Part shown: positions 44,341-55,000 of the stretch, piece after piece
Position numbering within the stretch: the first letter of the stretch is position 1
How the letters are laid out: each line of letters opens with the position of its first letter
Assembly (NCBI GenBank): GCA_016712315.1
Contig: JADJRG010000029.1
Span: forward strand, 744,001-808,000
Direction: 5' to 3'
Length of the DNA: 64,000 nt
DNA from: Nannocystis sp.
Lineage (GTDB): Bacteria > Myxococcota_A > Polyangia > Nannocystales > Nannocystaceae
The notes under the pieces: generated by a model
The model's input: only the letters and a program-made list of their open reading frames with translations
What the model was told of the DNA's origin: nothing
Database searches by the model: none
Made by a program: the position numbers and the translations under genes

Positions 44341-45459
44341 TTATGGCACAAAAGCGGCCGGTGCAGGCGCCAGGACGGTCACGAGGTCGTCGCCGAGGAG
44401 CCGGCGCCGGATTACCCGCAAGTGCGGCGCCTGCGCGACGGTCGGCCAGTGGAGCCCCGGGAGCAGCGGCAGCCCCTCACCGAGCAGCCGCGGCGCTTGA
44501 AAGAGGTGCCATCGCTGCCACAACCCCGCGCTCACGAAGCTCGCGAGGAGCGAGCCGCCGCCCTCGACCAAGAGCGAGCGGATCGGCAAGCGGCCTAGCG
44601 CCGCGAGCGCGGCCGCTACGTCGATCCTCCCTGACGGATCAGAGGCGACCTCTAACGCCTGCGCGCCGCTCGCCGCGAGCCGTCGGCGGTCCGCCGTCGT
44701 CGCTGCGCCCGTGTGCAAGACCAAGGTGCCCGGGGCGAGCAGCGTCGGCCGAGGAGCGATGGAGGTGGCGCGCAGACGCGAGTCAAAGAGGACGGGCATC
44801 GGATCGACGCCGGCGCAGTGGCGCACGGTGAGACGAGGATTATCCGCGAGCAACGTGCCCAGACCGACAGCGATCGCGTGATGTCGTGCGCGCAGGCGGT
44901 GACCGCGGCGCCGCGACGCTTCCCCGGTGATCCAGCGGCTGTCGCCGCTCATCGTCGCGATCCGTCCATCCAGCGAGATCGCCGCCTTGAGGCTGACGAA
45001 GGGCCGCTGGGTGCGCTCGTGATGCAGATAGTGGGCGTGTACCTGCTCGGCGCGGCGGCGCAGGGCCCCCTCGCGGACGACGACGCCCGCCGCCTGTAGC
45101 AGCGCGAGCGCGCGACCTGACGCGTGCGGCGCTGGATCGCGGACGCCGAAGATCACCTCCGCGACGCCCGCCGAGATCAGCGCATCGGTGCAGGGGGGGG
45201 TTCGTCCGTGGTGCGAGCAGGGCTCGAGCGTGATGTAGATCCTCGCGCCGCGGGCGGCGTCGCCGGCCTCGTTCAGCGCGCGCACCTCGGCGTGCGGACC
45301 TCCCGTGATCGCTGATCGTGCGGCGCCGACGACGACGCCGTCTCGCACGACCACCGCGCCGACGCACGGGTTCGGGTATGTCGAGCCGGTGCCGCTACGC
45401 GCGAGGCGCAGCGCCTCCGCCATCCAGCGCTCATCCTCGTGCGCGCGCGTCCCGTTCAA
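44341..45459 (-). CDS. ribD: Riboflavin deaminase/reductase RibD
   Basis: Bifunctional: the N-terminal half deaminates and the C-terminal half reduces the pyrimidine intermediate. The deaminase zinc site is His56-Ala-Glu58 with Cys81 and Cys90 (GPHAE, LEPCSHHGRTPPC). The reductase half starts RPFVSLKAAISLDGRIA, with SRWITGEASRRRGH and VEGGGSLLASF near the end. Length is 372 residues, standard. ATG overlaps the nrdR stop by 4 bp. Confidence 0.96.
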   Translation of the reverse strand: MNGTRAHEDERWMAEALRLARSGTGSTYPNPCVGAVVVRDGVVVGAARSAITGGPHAEVRALNEAGDAARGARIYITLEPCSHHGRTPPCTDALISAGVAEVIFGVRDPAPHASGRALALLQAAGVVVREGALRRRAEQVHAHYLHHERTQRPFVSLKAAISLDGRIATMSGDSRWITGEASRRRGHRLRARHHAIAVGLGTLLADNPRLTVRHCAGVDPMPVLFDSRLRATSIAPRPTLLAPGTLVLHTGAATTADRRRLAASGAQALEVASDPSGRIDVAAALAALGRLPIRSLLVEGGGSLLASFVSAGLWQRWHLFQAPRLLGEGLPLLPGLHWPTVAQAPHLRVIRRRLLGDDLVTVLAPAPAAFVP

Positions 45460-46013
45460 GCTTCGGCCTCGCTCTCGTTCGGCGGCTGATCTCCGACCGC
45501 GACGGCGATCATCCTCCCTGCGGGATCGACCTCGAAGAGCGCGCGTTGGCCGTCGACCCCGACCTGCTCGGCCTTCTCCATCTCGCGGAGCAAGTGCTCG
45601 AATTCATGCACCGTGTTGAACGAGCGGTACACAGAGACGAAGCGGACGTACGCGACCTGATCGAGGGCGTAGAGGTGGTGCATGATCCGCTCGCCGATCT
45701 CGCGGGAGTGTAGCTCTCGTTCGCCGCGGGTCGCCGCCCAGAGCTCGATCGCGTGCACGATCGCCTCGAGCTGCTCCTCCTCCACCGGCCGCTTCTGACA
45801 CGCGATCTTGAGCCCGAGAAGCAACTTGGTGCGATCGAATGGTTGGCGCCCGCCACCACGCTTGAGCACCATAGGCAGGGTGGTCTCGACTCGCTCACGA
45901 GTTGTGAAGCGGTGGCCGCACTCGAGGCACTGGCGTCGCCTGCGGATCCCGTCCCGAGAGTCGCGCGAATCGAGCACCTTCGTGTTCGGGCTGCGGCAGA
46001 CGGGACAGAGCAC
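45456..46013 (-). CDS. nrdR: Transcriptional repressor NrdR
   Basis: Senses ATP/dATP and represses ribonucleotide reductase genes. The zinc ribbon is Cys3, Cys6, Cys29, Cys32 (MLCPVC, CLECGHRF). The ATP-cone follows (VLKRGGGRQPFDRTKLLLGL) with YVRFVSVYRSF. The common length is about 150-160; here an extra 30 residues (VDPAGRMIAVAVGD...) extend the C-terminus. It is next to ribD, as in many bacteria, where the pair is a conserved neighbourhood. Confidence 0.95.
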   Translation of the reverse strand: MLCPVCRSPNTKVLDSRDSRDGIRRRRQCLECGHRFTTRERVETTLPMVLKRGGGRQPFDRTKLLLGLKIACQKRPVEEEQLEAIVHAIELWAATRGERELHSREIGERIMHHLYALDQVAYVRFVSVYRSFNTVHEFEHLLREMEKAEQVGVDGQRALFEVDPAGRMIAVAVGDQPPNESEAEA

Positions 46014-46021
46014 GCCGACCC

Positions 46022-46465
46022 CTATCCTCCTGCGCGATCGATCTTCGCGACCCGGCGGGCGTGACGGCCGCCCGCGTAGCGGGCCCGCAGGAACTCGTCG
46101 ACCAGCAGCTTCGCGAGCTCAGCCCCGAGGACGCGTTCACCGAGGCAGAGGACGTTCGCGTCGTTGTGCTCGCGCGCCATGCGAGCGCTGAACGGATCGA
46201 CGACCACCGCGGCGCGGATCCCCGCGATCTTGTTGGCGACCATCGCCATCCCCTGTCCTGTCCCACAGACCAGAATACCCACAGATCCATGATCCGCGAG
46301 CACACGCCCGCAGACGGCGATCGCGACGTCGGGGTAGTCGACCGAGTCGGCAGGATCGCTCGGGCCCTCGTCGCTCGCGATGGTGTCCCCGCGCTCGACA
46401 GCCGCCGCGACTATCGACCTCCGTAGCGAGATCCCGCCGTGGTCGCTACCCAAGTGAAGCCGCAC
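46022..46465 (-). CDS. rpiB: Ribose-5-phosphate isomerase B
   Basis: Interconverts ribose-5-P and ribulose-5-P, whose product feeds RibB. Family motifs: GSDHGG (His9), DYPD (43-46), the anion loop CGTGQGMAM with catalytic Cys67, and REHNDANVLCLG (His100). The 147-residue length fits. The GTG at 46465 is used: it begins just after the fabF stop, and AAGG overlaps the codon. Longer in-frame starts would run into fabF. Confidence 0.93.
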   Translation of the reverse strand: MRLHLGSDHGGISLRRSIVAAAVERGDTIASDEGPSDPADSVDYPDVAIAVCGRVLADHGSVGILVCGTGQGMAMVANKIAGIRAAVVVDPFSARMAREHNDANVLCLGERVLGAELAKLLVDEFLRARYAGGRHARRVAKIDRAGG

Positions 46466-46466
46466 C

Positions 46467-47711
46467 TTAACCGCCCCTTCTAAAGATGAGCGCCGCGTTT
46501 GTTCCGCCGAAGCCGAAGCTGTTGGACATCGAGTACTCGATGGAGGCCTCGCGCGCGCGATGTGGCACATAGTCGAGATCGCACAGCGGATCAGGGTCGT
46601 CGAGGTTGATCGTCGGCGGCAGCAGCCCGTGCTGCATCGCCAGCACGCACACCGCTGCCTCGTAGGAGCCTGCGGCGCCGAGCATGTGCCCGTGCATCGA
46701 CTTCGTCGATGAGACCGCGAGGCCGCGATCGGAGTGCGCCCCGAACACCGCCCGGATCGCCGCGCTCTCGATGGCATCAGCCGCGGTCGAGGTGCCATGG
46801 GCGTTGATGTAGCCGATCGCCTCGGGCGCGAGGCCGGCGTCCATGAGGGCCAAGCGCATGCAGCGTTGCGCGCCCTCGCCTCCTGGGGCCGGCATCGTCA
46901 CGTGGTGCGCGTCCGCGTTGCGGCCGTAGCCGACCACTTCTGCGAGGATAGCCGCGCCGCGCGCCCTCGCGTGATCCATCGCCTCCAAGACCACTAGACC
47001 GCAGCCCTCCGCGAGCACGAAGCCGTCACGGCTCGCGGTGAACGGGCGCGAGGCCTTCACCGGCGCGTCGTTACGAGTGCTCAGCGCCCTCGCGGAGGCG
47101 AAGCCGCCGATCGACAGCGGTGAGACGGTCGACTCGGTGCCGCCCGCGATCATCACGTCGGCCTCACCGTAGGCGATCACGCGCGAGGCCTCGCCGATCG
47201 AGTGCGCACCTGTCGCGCACGCCGACACATGGCTCATGTTCGGCCCGCGACAATTGTGTCGAATCGAGATCTGGCCGGCGGCTAAATTGATGATCAGCGA
47301 CGGGACGAAGTAGGGGCTCACACCGTGACGCGGGCCCTTCTCGCGCAAGGTCTCGGCGGTCGCCTCGATCACGTTGATCCCGCCGAGGCCGGCGCCGACG
47401 TAGACGCCATAACGCTCGGGATCAGGCCGCTCTTGGTCGAGGCCGGCGCTGGAGATCGCCATCTCGGCTGCGGCGATGGCGTACTGGATGAACAGATCCA
47501 TCTGTCGCAGCTCACGCTTCGCCAGCCACGGCGACGGATCGAAGCCTCGGACCTCGCCCGCGATCTTGACCGGGAAGGCGCTCGCGTCGAAGCGCGAGAT
47601 CAACCCGACCCCCGACTCACCGGCGCAGAGGCTCCGCCAGTTGTCGGCGACACCGATCCCCAGCGGGCTCACCAAGCCGAGCCCCGTGATTGCGACCCTC
47701 CGCCGCGACAC
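46467..47711 (-). CDS. fabF: Beta-ketoacyl-ACP synthase II
   Basis: Elongates acyl-ACP with malonyl-ACP. The catalytic triad is Cys165 (SACATGAHS), His305 (NAHGTST) and His342 ([10 protein letters not shown]), and the protein ends in the usual [15 protein letters not shown]. 414 residues, standard. It is 4 bp from acpP, in the conserved acpP-fabF order. Confidence 0.97.
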   Translation of the reverse strand: MSRRRVAITGLGLVSPLGIGVADNWRSLCAGESGVGLISRFDASAFPVKIAGEVRGFDPSPWLAKRELRQMDLFIQYAIAAAEMAISSAGLDQERPDPERYGVYVGAGLGGINVIEATAETLREKGPRHGVSPYFVPSLIINLAAGQISIRHNCRGPNMSHVSACATGAHSIGEASRVIAYGEADVMIAGGTESTVSPLSIGGFASARALSTRNDAPVKASRPFTASRDGFVLAEGCGLVVLEAMDHARARGAAILAEVVGYGRNADAHHVTMPAPGGEGAQRCMRLALMDAGLAPEAIGYINAHGTSTAADAIESAAIRAVFGAHSDRGLAVSSTKSMHGHMLGAAGSYEAAVCVLAMQHGLLPPTINLDDPDPLCDLDYVPHRAREASIEYSMSNSFGFGGTNAALIFRRGG

Positions 47712-47715
47712 CGGA

Positions 47716-47961
47716 TCAGGCCTTCTTGTGGGCGCGGATATAGGCGATCGCGTCGCCTACGGTGCGCAGGTTCTCGACGTCCTCGTCAGGGATCTTGATC
47801 CCGAAGCTGTCCTCAAGCGCCAAGACCAGCTCCACGACCGCCAACGAGTCCGCGTCGAGATCGTCGATGAAGGCCTTGTCCGCGCTCACGTCTTCGCTGG
47901 GGTTGAGGTCGAGCTGCTCACAGATGATCGCTCGGACTTTGCTCTCGATGTCGTCAGTCAT
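47716..47961 (-). CDS. acpP: Acyl carrier protein
   Basis: An 81-residue acidic four-helix carrier. Ser39 in DADSL receives the phosphopantetheine arm, and the helix after it ([20 protein letters not shown]) is typical. The C-terminus is slightly basic (AHKKA). It lies between fabG and fabF. Confidence 0.97.
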   Translation of the reverse strand: MTDDIESKVRAIICEQLDLNPSEDVSADKAFIDDLDADSLAVVELVLALEDSFGIKIPDEDVENLRTVGDAIAYIRAHKKA

Positions 47962-48011
47962 TCTCGTGATCTCCTCTCTCTGCTCTCATGGTTGCTCAAG
48001 CGGCGCTCGGG

Positions 48012-48800
48012 TCAGATCAGCAGCCCGCCGTTGACCCGAAGGACATGTCCAGTGATGTAAGACGCAGCGGGCGCGGCGAGGAACGCGATCGCCTCGGCGA
48101 TCTCCTCGGCGCCGCCGATCCGCGCGAGCGGGATCTGCTTCAGCAGCGCGTCACGTGCTTCCGCCTTGATCGCTGCGTCGGTCATATCAGTCGCGATGAA
48201 GCCCGGGGCGACCGCGTTGACGGTGACGCCGCGCGGTGCGAGCTCGCGGGCGAGCGACTTAGTGAGCCCGATAAGCCCCGCCTTGGAGGCCGCATACATC
48301 GCCTGGCCGGCGTTGCCCTGCTCGCCGATGACGCTGGTGACGTTGATGATCCGCCCATCGGCGCGAGCTCGTAGCAGCGGACGAGACGCCGCCTTCGAGC
48401 AGAAAAACGCGCCCTTCAGGTTGACATCGAGGGTCCGCGCGAGGTCCTCTGGGCTCGCGCGCATGAGCAGGGCGTCAATCGAGATCCCTGCGTTATTCAC
48501 CAAGATATGGAGCGCTCCGAGCCCCTTGACGACCGCGTCGACGCCGCGATCGACCGCCGCCGGATCGCTGACATCGAAGCCCACGACCAACGCGCGGCCG
48601 CCCTCGGCGGTGATCGCGGCCTCAACCTCGCGCGCGGCGGCCTCATTGCCCGCGTAGTTGATCGCGACCGCCGCGCCGCGGGCCGCGAGCAGCAGCGCCG
48701 TGGCGCGACCGATCCCACGGGAGGCGCCGGTGACGAGCGCGACCTTGCCGGCGAGCGTCCATGAGGCGGGCGAGGAGGGCGTCGACGAGCGGTCGTTCAC
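48012..48800 (-). CDS. fabG: 3-oxoacyl-ACP reductase FabG
   Basis: An NADPH-dependent reductase of the SDR family. The cofactor loop is TGASRGIG (24-31), and the tetrad Asn127, Ser156, Tyr169, Lys173 is complete. NAVAPGFIATDMT and the C-terminal SYITGHVLRVNGG match FabG. Relative to typical FabG it has about 14 extra N-terminal residues. It overlaps the fabD stop by 4 bp. It is distinct from the second FabG-like reductase at 59992. Confidence 0.95.
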   Translation of the reverse strand: MNDRSSTPSSPASWTLAGKVALVTGASRGIGRATALLLAARGAAVAINYAGNEAAAREVEAAITAEGGRALVVGFDVSDPAAVDRGVDAVVKGLGALHILVNNAGISIDALLMRASPEDLARTLDVNLKGAFFCSKAASRPLLRARADGRIINVTSVIGEQGNAGQAMYAASKAGLIGLTKSLARELAPRGVTVNAVAPGFIATDMTDAAIKAEARDALLKQIPLARIGGAEEIAEAIAFLAAPAASYITGHVLRVNGGLLI

Positions 48801-49756
48801 AGAGCCTCGTGCTTTAGCACATCGATATCCGCCGGGGAACCCAGCGGGCGAACCACCAGATCACGAGCGATCCGCTTGCAGAGGCCAGCGAGGACACGAC
48901 CATGACCGATCTCGAAGGCACGTCGCACGCCGCTGTGCATCGCGCTTCGCACTGATTCATCCCAACGGACACGATCGGTGACCTGTCGCACGAGCAGGTC
49001 CTTGACGCGTCCGGCGTCTTGGTTGGCCTTCGCGTCGACGTTGGAGATCACGGCGATCCGTAGCGGCGACACGTCGACGCTCTCGAGCGCGACCGCTAGC
49101 CGAGCGGCCGCCGGCGCCATCAGTTCGCAGTGAAACGGCGCCGAAACGTTGAGCGGGATCACCTTGCCCCCTCCGAGTTCCTTGATAGCCGCCGAGAGCC
49201 GAGCGACCGCGCCTGCGTGGCCGGCCACGACGATCTGTCCGCCGCCGTTTTCATTCGCCGGCGAGACGATCTCACCGGCACCATCGCCGCTGATCTGCGC
49301 GCACAGAGCCTCGAGCGGCTCGGGATCGATCCCAAATATCGCCGCCATCGCGCCGATGCCCGCCGGAACCGCCGCTTGCATCGCCGCGCCGCGCAGCCGC
49401 ACCAAGCGGACCGCGTCCGCGAAGCGCAGCCCGCCCGCGGCGACCAGCGCTGAGAATTCGCCGAGGCTGTGGCCGAAGCAGCAGCGTGCCCCCTCGACGA
49501 AGTCGTCCCCTAGCTCCTCGCGCGCGGCGGCCAAGGCCGCGACGCTACAAGTGAGGATCGCCGGCTGCGTGTTCGCGGTCAGCGCCAACTCGCGCTCGTC
49601 CCCTTCGAAGCAGCGGGATGAGAGCCGCTCACCGAGCGCGGCGTCGGCCTCCTCGAAGATCGCACGCGCGGCCGCGTAGCGATCGAAGAGGGCCTTACCC
49701 ATACCGATCTGCTGGCTTCCCTGGCCAGGGAAGATGAAGGCGTAGTCGCTGGTCAT
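48797..49756 (-). CDS. fabD: Malonyl-CoA:ACP transacylase FabD
   Basis: Loads malonate onto ACP. FPGQGSQ opens the protein and the nucleophile is Ser97 in [17 protein letters not shown] holds the catalytic His. 319 residues, standard. It overlaps plsX and fabG by 4 bp each. No fabH lies between plsX and fabD. Confidence 0.96.
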   Translation of the reverse strand: MTSDYAFIFPGQGSQQIGMGKALFDRYAAARAIFEEADAALGERLSSRCFEGDERELALTANTQPAILTCSVAALAAAREELGDDFVEGARCCFGHSLGEFSALVAAGGLRFADAVRLVRLRGAAMQAAVPAGIGAMAAIFGIDPEPLEALCAQISGDGAGEIVSPANENGGGQIVVAGHAGAVARLSAAIKELGGGKVIPLNVSAPFHCELMAPAAARLAVALESVDVSPLRIAVISNVDAKANQDAGRVKDLLVRQVTDRVRWDESVRSAMHSGVRRAFEIGHGRVLAGLCKRIARDLVVRPLGSPADIDVLKHEAL

Positions 49757-50823
49757 GATGACTCGCTCGTCTTTCGGGGATCGCTCTCTGCGGCCTTAGC
49801 GGCGACGAAGAGATCCGTGTGCGCTGAGATCGCCTCGCACAGCCCGGGCGTCAAGCCCTGCTTGAGGTAGCTGTCGGTGAGCCGAACCGCGTTAACCATC
49901 GCCCTCGGGGTGGCGCCGCCATGACAAATGATCGTGATCCCTTGGACCCCGAGCAGCGGCGCGCCGCCATAGGAGTCGGGGTCGACGCGCTGCTTGAGCA
50001 CCTTGAAGGCCGGGCGCATCAGCAGCGCGCCCAGCTTGCTCATCCGCGAGCCACGGATCGCGTCCCGGAGGAAGTCGACGAGGGCCCGCGCAGTCCCTTC
50101 AAGCACCTTGAGCGCGATGTTGCCGGTGAAGCCGTCGGTGACGACGACGTCGACCTCTGCGCTGAAGAGATCCTTACCCTCCACATAGCCGACATAGGAG
50201 AACGCAGCGCTCGGGCCCTCGCGCAGCAGCCGATGCGCCGCGCGGGTGAGATCCGTCCCCTTGCCCTCCTCGCTGCCGTTCGCGAGCACGCCGACTCGCG
50301 GACGCGCCTTCCCCTGCGTGCAGGTCGCGAAGGCCGCGCCCATCACGGCAAACTGGACCAAGTTGAGCGGCTTGCACTCGACGTTGGCGCCCATATCCAA
50401 CAACGCGCAGCTGCCCCTCGGGCCAGGAACATTATTGACGATCGCGGGCCGATCGACGCCCTTGATCCGTCCGAACTTAAACAAACCGCAGGCGAGCATC
50501 GCCCCTGAGTTCCCGGCGGAGATCACCGCGTTCGCCTCCCCGCGGCGAACAAGATCAAAGCAGACCGGCATCGACGCGTCTGGCTTACCCCGCACCGCCT
50601 TCGCGGGGGAGTCGTCCATCACGATCGTCTCAGACGCGTGGTGGATCCGCAGCGGAAGCCGCGAAATTCCGTCGAAGCGGCCGAGCGATCGCTCCAGGAT
50701 CGGCTGATCGCCGACAAGGATGATCGAATGACCAGCCCGCGCAGCGATCACGGCCGCCTCGACCTCGACGTCTGGGCAATTGTCGCTGCCGAACGCGTCG
50801 AGGGCGATGATCCGTTCGCTCAC
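49753..50823 (-). CDS. plsX: Phosphate acyltransferase PlsX
   Basis: Makes acyl-phosphate from acyl-ACP for phospholipid synthesis. Signatures: IIALDAFGSDNCPDVEV at the N-terminus, SAGNSGAMLA, and VVTDGFTGNIALKV. Length is 356 residues. The GTG start is well supported by GGAGG five nt upstream. It lies downstream of rpmF and upstream of fabD, the classic rpmF-plsX-fab order. Confidence 0.96.
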   Translation of the reverse strand: MSERIIALDAFGSDNCPDVEVEAAVIAARAGHSIILVGDQPILERSLGRFDGISRLPLRIHHASETIVMDDSPAKAVRGKPDASMPVCFDLVRRGEANAVISAGNSGAMLACGLFKFGRIKGVDRPAIVNNVPGPRGSCALLDMGANVECKPLNLVQFAVMGAAFATCTQGKARPRVGVLANGSEEGKGTDLTRAAHRLLREGPSAAFSYVGYVEGKDLFSAEVDVVVTDGFTGNIALKVLEGTARALVDFLRDAIRGSRMSKLGALLMRPAFKVLKQRVDPDSYGGAPLLGVQGITIICHGGATPRAMVNAVRLTDSYLKQGLTPGLCEAISAHTDLFVAAKAAESDPRKTSESS

Positions 50824-50886
50824 ACGGGCCTCCGTGGGCCTAGCAGCCCCGAATCATTGAGATTGACCAGCGTGAGGCGCTGGCGC

Positions 50887-51072
50887 CTACTCCTCCGCGA
50901 CCTGGATCACCTGTCGGCCCTTGTAGTAGCCACATGAAGGGCAGAGACGGTGGGGGGGCGCCTTCTCCTGGCAGTTTGCGCAGGGGACCAGCGTGGGAGC
51001 CGGGCGCTTGTCGTGGTTGGCGCGGCGCATGTTACGCCGTGAGGGGGACATCTTTTTCTTAGGGACAGCCAT
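50887..51072 (-). CDS. rpmF: Ribosomal protein L32
   Basis: A 61-residue zinc-ribbon ribosomal protein. It begins MAVPKKKMSPSRRNMRRANH, and the zinc ligands are CANC and CPSC. ATG 51072 is the usual start; an in-frame ATG upstream would add an unlikely 15 residues. It lies between yceD and plsX, its conserved position. Confidence 0.96.
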   Translation of the reverse strand: MAVPKKKMSPSRRNMRRANHDKRPAPTLVPCANCQEKAPPHRLCPSCGYYKGRQVIQVAEE

Positions 51073-51177
51073 GGCTCTCCAATGAGGGGCGCGAGTGTAA
51101 CGGTTTTTGCCCGGCAATCAGCAGCGATTGCACCGGGGAAGGAAAGAGTTTTCTCAAGTCGCGGAGAAAAAGGAGTC

Positions 51178-51855
51178 TTACTCGTCGTCGCCGTCAGAGC
51201 GGCGAATCGCCGCTAGAGCGGCCTTCCACGCCTGATTGACTGGGATAACGACAGACTCAGGGGGCGGAGACACTGTCGCAGGCCCAGCCGGCCGGCAGAT
51301 CGTGCAGCCCGCCGCAGAGAGATCGTTTAAGTCGGCGCCGCAGGTAGAACACAAGCCTCGACAGGCCTCTCCGCGAGCGCAGAGGGCCCGCAACGGGTAG
51401 GCCATGACGACCTGCTCCGCGAGGACGGGGCGGAGGTCCAGGTGATGGCCGGTGTACGTCGCCTCCTCAGGCGCCGCGAGATCGACCTCCTCTTCGTCGT
51501 CATCACCCGTGCGCTTGCTGGGTGCTCGGTTCGCCCCTTCGGGCTTAAAATTCAGGCAGATCTCGGCGCGACTGACCACCCGCGCTGGCTCCAAGCAACG
51601 CGCGCAGGGCACCGCCAGGTTGATCGCGACGGACCCTCGCACCAGCACCTCCGCGCCGGCGGCGCTATGGAAGGTGAAGTCGAGGCGCGCTCGGCCTTCT
51701 CCGAGCACCTCCGCGTCCGTGTCCGCGAGCTGCGCCGCCATCCAGGCGCGCGGGACCTCGATCGTCAAGGCATGCGGCCCCGGGCCGTCGCGTTGCAGCA
51801 GGCTGAGGTCGACGACCATAGCGTCGGTCGTTGGTGATGCGGAGCGGCCAGCCAC
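51178..51855 (-). CDS. yceD: YceD/DUF177 family protein
   Basis: YceD is needed for normal 23S rRNA levels and is nearly always found just upstream of rpmF, as here. The protein has the DUF177 signature VPCARCLEPARV and, near the end, LCARGEACRGLCSTCGADLN plus CTIC. The pattern of paired Cys suggests a metal site. 225 residues with an acidic insert (GDDDEEEVDLA). The GTG start is 15 nt below a promoter-like -10 box. It is the first gene of the long minus-strand operon. Confidence 0.88.
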   Translation of the reverse strand: MAGRSASPTTDAMVVDLSLLQRDGPGPHALTIEVPRAWMAAQLADTDAEVLGEGRARLDFTFHSAAGAEVLVRGSVAINLAVPCARCLEPARVVSRAEICLNFKPEGANRAPSKRTGDDDEEEVDLAAPEEATYTGHHLDLRPVLAEQVVMAYPLRALCARGEACRGLCSTCGADLNDLSAAGCTICRPAGPATVSPPPESVVIPVNQAWKAALAAIRRSDGDDE

Positions 51856-51870
51856 GAGGAATTCACCGGG

Positions 51871-51899
51871 GTGGTAGCGCCTGCGGCGATCCTTGTCAA
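51871..51899 (-). promoter_or_regulatory. Promoter candidate for the yceD-rpmF-fab-rib operon
   Basis: On the minus strand, TTGACA (51899-51894) and TACCAC (51876-51871) are 17 bp apart. The -35 is perfect and the -10 is partial. The predicted leader is about 9 nt. Confidence 0.45.
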
Positions 51900-51922
51900 T
51901 GGTTGTTCGCCGATGATGATGG

Positions 51923-51952
51923 TTGACACTGCAAAGGCGGGTTCGCTATCCC
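51923..51952 (+). promoter_or_regulatory. Promoter candidate for the giant repeat protein
   Basis: TTGACA (51923-51928) and TATCCC (51947-51952) are 18 bp apart. An in-frame GTG at 51963 lies 10 nt below the -10 box; the ATG at 52017 lies 64 nt below it. Confidence 0.5.
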
Positions 51953-52016
51953 CACCCGGCCTGTGGACGTATCTGAGCCGACGAAGCGCCTCGGAGTTTT
52001 CTGCGACGGCGCCTCC

Positions 52017-55000
52017 ATGAAGGATGCGTCGCGCTGGCTCGTCATCGCGGCGCTCCTCGCCCTGCATCCTGCGCTTGTCGCGGCCGCGCCCGTGCCTGTC
52101 CAAGAGGACAGCTCGAGAGAGGGCGACGACGAGCCAGCGGAGATCGACGCCAAGGTCGCGACCAGCGGCGACCCTGTCGCCGAGGAGGCCGAGGACGACG
52201 CCCCCGGCTCCTCCAGAAGCGCGACGTACCGCCCTTCTGGTTCGATCGTCGCTATGAGACCCACCGAACCCGCGCGCTCGCGCTGCCGCCGCTCTTCTAT
52301 CACCGCTCGCCGTCGGCCGAGCGCCCCGATAAGCTCTTCCACGCGGACCTCAGCCTCACCTTCGGCTGGTACAACAAGGCCAAACAGAAGCGCCGCTACC
52401 TCTCCCCGCTCGGCCTCTTCTTCGGCACATACAGCGAGCGCACGACCGCCTGGGGCGCCGGCGCGCTGCTGATGGGCTATAAGCGCACGGGCGAGCAGTT
52501 TAACTTCGGACAATTTCCCTTCGTCTGGTGGTGGGGCAACAAGTACGTCCGCAACCTCTTCGTCCTGCCCTTCCACTACCACCAGAGGACCCCAGAGAGC
52601 CGGCACGCGATGAGCGGCCTGCTCTTCTGGTACGGCAACAAGAACCTCAGCGACGCGGACGCGCTCAACGATCTGCGCTACTTCGTCGGCGCGCCGATCT
52701 ACGTCCGGGTGCAGCGCGGCGCCAAGCGCGTCGATCTGGGCCTGCCGCTCTTCATCGGCGGCGAGGACAAGGTCAAGGGGCTGCGCCACCGCACCCTGCT
52801 CCCCTTCTTCCACTGGCAGTCGAGCGAGTTCGACAACCGCCGAGAGCTGTGGACGCTCCCCTTCGTGCGCCGCCGAGACCTCGCGCGCCAGACCAAGAGC
52901 TGGGCGCTGCCGCCGCTCCTCACCTTCAGTAGGCGTGGCCCCGATCGATCGATCTTCTCGGCGACGCCGCTGGTGTGGCGAGCGACCAACCAGATGAAGG
53001 GGAGCTCCACCTGGGTGGTCGGCCCTTGGGTCTCCTACGCCGACCCAGAGCAGCGGGCCAGCGTCTTCGCGCCGCTCTGGTGGCAGTTCGCCGATCGCCG
53101 CGCGGGCGTCAGCACGAGCGTGCTCTTCCCGCTGGCGATCGCTCGCCGCAGCGCTGAGGAGCGCTCCGTCTACACGCTCCTCGGCGGCGGGAGGCGAGCG
53201 AAGAGCGGCGGCTTCGGCCTCGCGATCCCCCCGCTCTTCACCTTCGCTTCCGCGCGCCCTGGCGGCCGCTCGTACCAGGTCGTCACCCCGCTCTTCTGGC
53301 ACATCCGCGATCCGAACGCCTATGACGGCGCAGGCAGCGATCGTTGGGCGCTGCCGCCGCTCTTCTACAGCGCGCGCCGCGGGGTGCGCAGAGACGCCGG
53401 CCTCTTGCCCGCGCTCACGTTCTTCGGCAGCGAGGGGACACGCCGCTATCAGGTCGTCACCCCGCTCTTCTGGCACTTCAGCGATCGTGATCCTGAGCGC
53501 GCGCACCACACCTTCGTCGTCCCGCCCTTCTACGCGCGCACCGGCAAGCAGGGGTGGGCCTTCGGAGTGCCGCCGTTGGTGATCGCCGGCCGAGATCCCG
53601 CGTACCGCTACACGGTGATCCCGCCGCTGCTCAGCGGCGACGTCACCGATCTCCGTGATGGTCGCCGCCTCACGGTCTCGCCCTTCTTTGTCCGATCGGC
53701 ACGCGCTGGCGAGCGCACCCTCGGCGTGCTCGGCCTCGGCTGGGACGTCAAGCGCGAGGGCGAGCGTCACACGGCCCTCTTCCCGCTCTACTACCGCCGT
53801 CAGCGCGGAGAACGAGCTCTTTGGCTCACCCCGCTCGGAGGCGGCAGCAAGAGCGCCACGGGCCGAACATGGGTCGTCGGCCCAGTGTTTGGCTCACGCG
53901 ACGGCGAGCGGCGCACCTTCGGCGTCTTGCCGCTCTTTGGCCACGACGTGCGGCCCACGGAGGGCGGCGTCGCCCGTACGACCGCGCTCGCGCCGCTCTT
54001 TCTGCGTCGACGCGCCCCGAGCGACGACCTGGATATGATCACGCCGCTCTTCTGGCGCACCCGCGTCGGCGGTGAGAAGCCCAGGAACAACCTCGCGCTG
54101 GTCCCGTTCTACTTCCGGCAACGCCAGCCTGGAGGCGTCGATGTTGACGCAGGGCTGCCCTTCTTCTACTCGCGTGATCGTGAGCGACGTACCCACACGT
54201 TGATCGCCGGCACCGGCTTCCACCGCCTCAGCCGCACCGCGCTCAACACCGGGATCCTGCCCTTCTACTGGTGGAAGGACTCGGTCGAGGAGCGTCGCCT
54301 GCTCGCCCTGCCCGTCGTCTACCACCACGTCGAGAAGGGCTCCGGCGCGCGGACGACCTTCGCGTTGCCGCTCTGGTACGATCGCCGCCGCGCCAACGGA
54401 ACGCGCCTCTGGGTCGCCGTGCCCTTCGCGCTCGGCCGCAAGGGCCAGTACAATTTTACGAACGTCAGTCTGCTACCACCTGGCTTTTTGGACATCTTTC
54501 GGATCGGCAAGAGCTACCGCTTCACCGGCTTCGCGCCGCTGCTCTTCCGCTACCAGAAGTGCGGCTTCCGCGACGACGAGGATCCGTCCTGCCGCTACAC
54601 GCTCTGGGGCTCGCCGCTGCTCCTGATGGCAGGCGGCGACGCGAGCGGGCGCCGCACCGCCAGCGCGCTCGGCCTCTTCTACTTCGACAAGGGCCCCAAG
54701 GGGACGAGCCTCTTCTCGTGGGTCGGCGGCTTTCGAACCCGCCCTGGCGAGCAGAGCCTCTGGTACGCCGGGCCGTTCGGGCGCAACGTCACGCGCACGC
54801 ACGAGACGACGGCGCTGTTCCCGGTCTTCCTGCACCGCAAGCATCGCACCGAAGATCGAAGCACCACCTTGGTGCTACCGCCGCTCTACGCCGGCCAGCA
54901 CCGCGAAGACGGCCGCTGGAGCGAGGTCGCGCTGCTCTTTTGGCACTTCCGCCGGCCCCACAAGGTCGCTACCGCGGTCGTGCCGCCGCTCTTCTACTTC

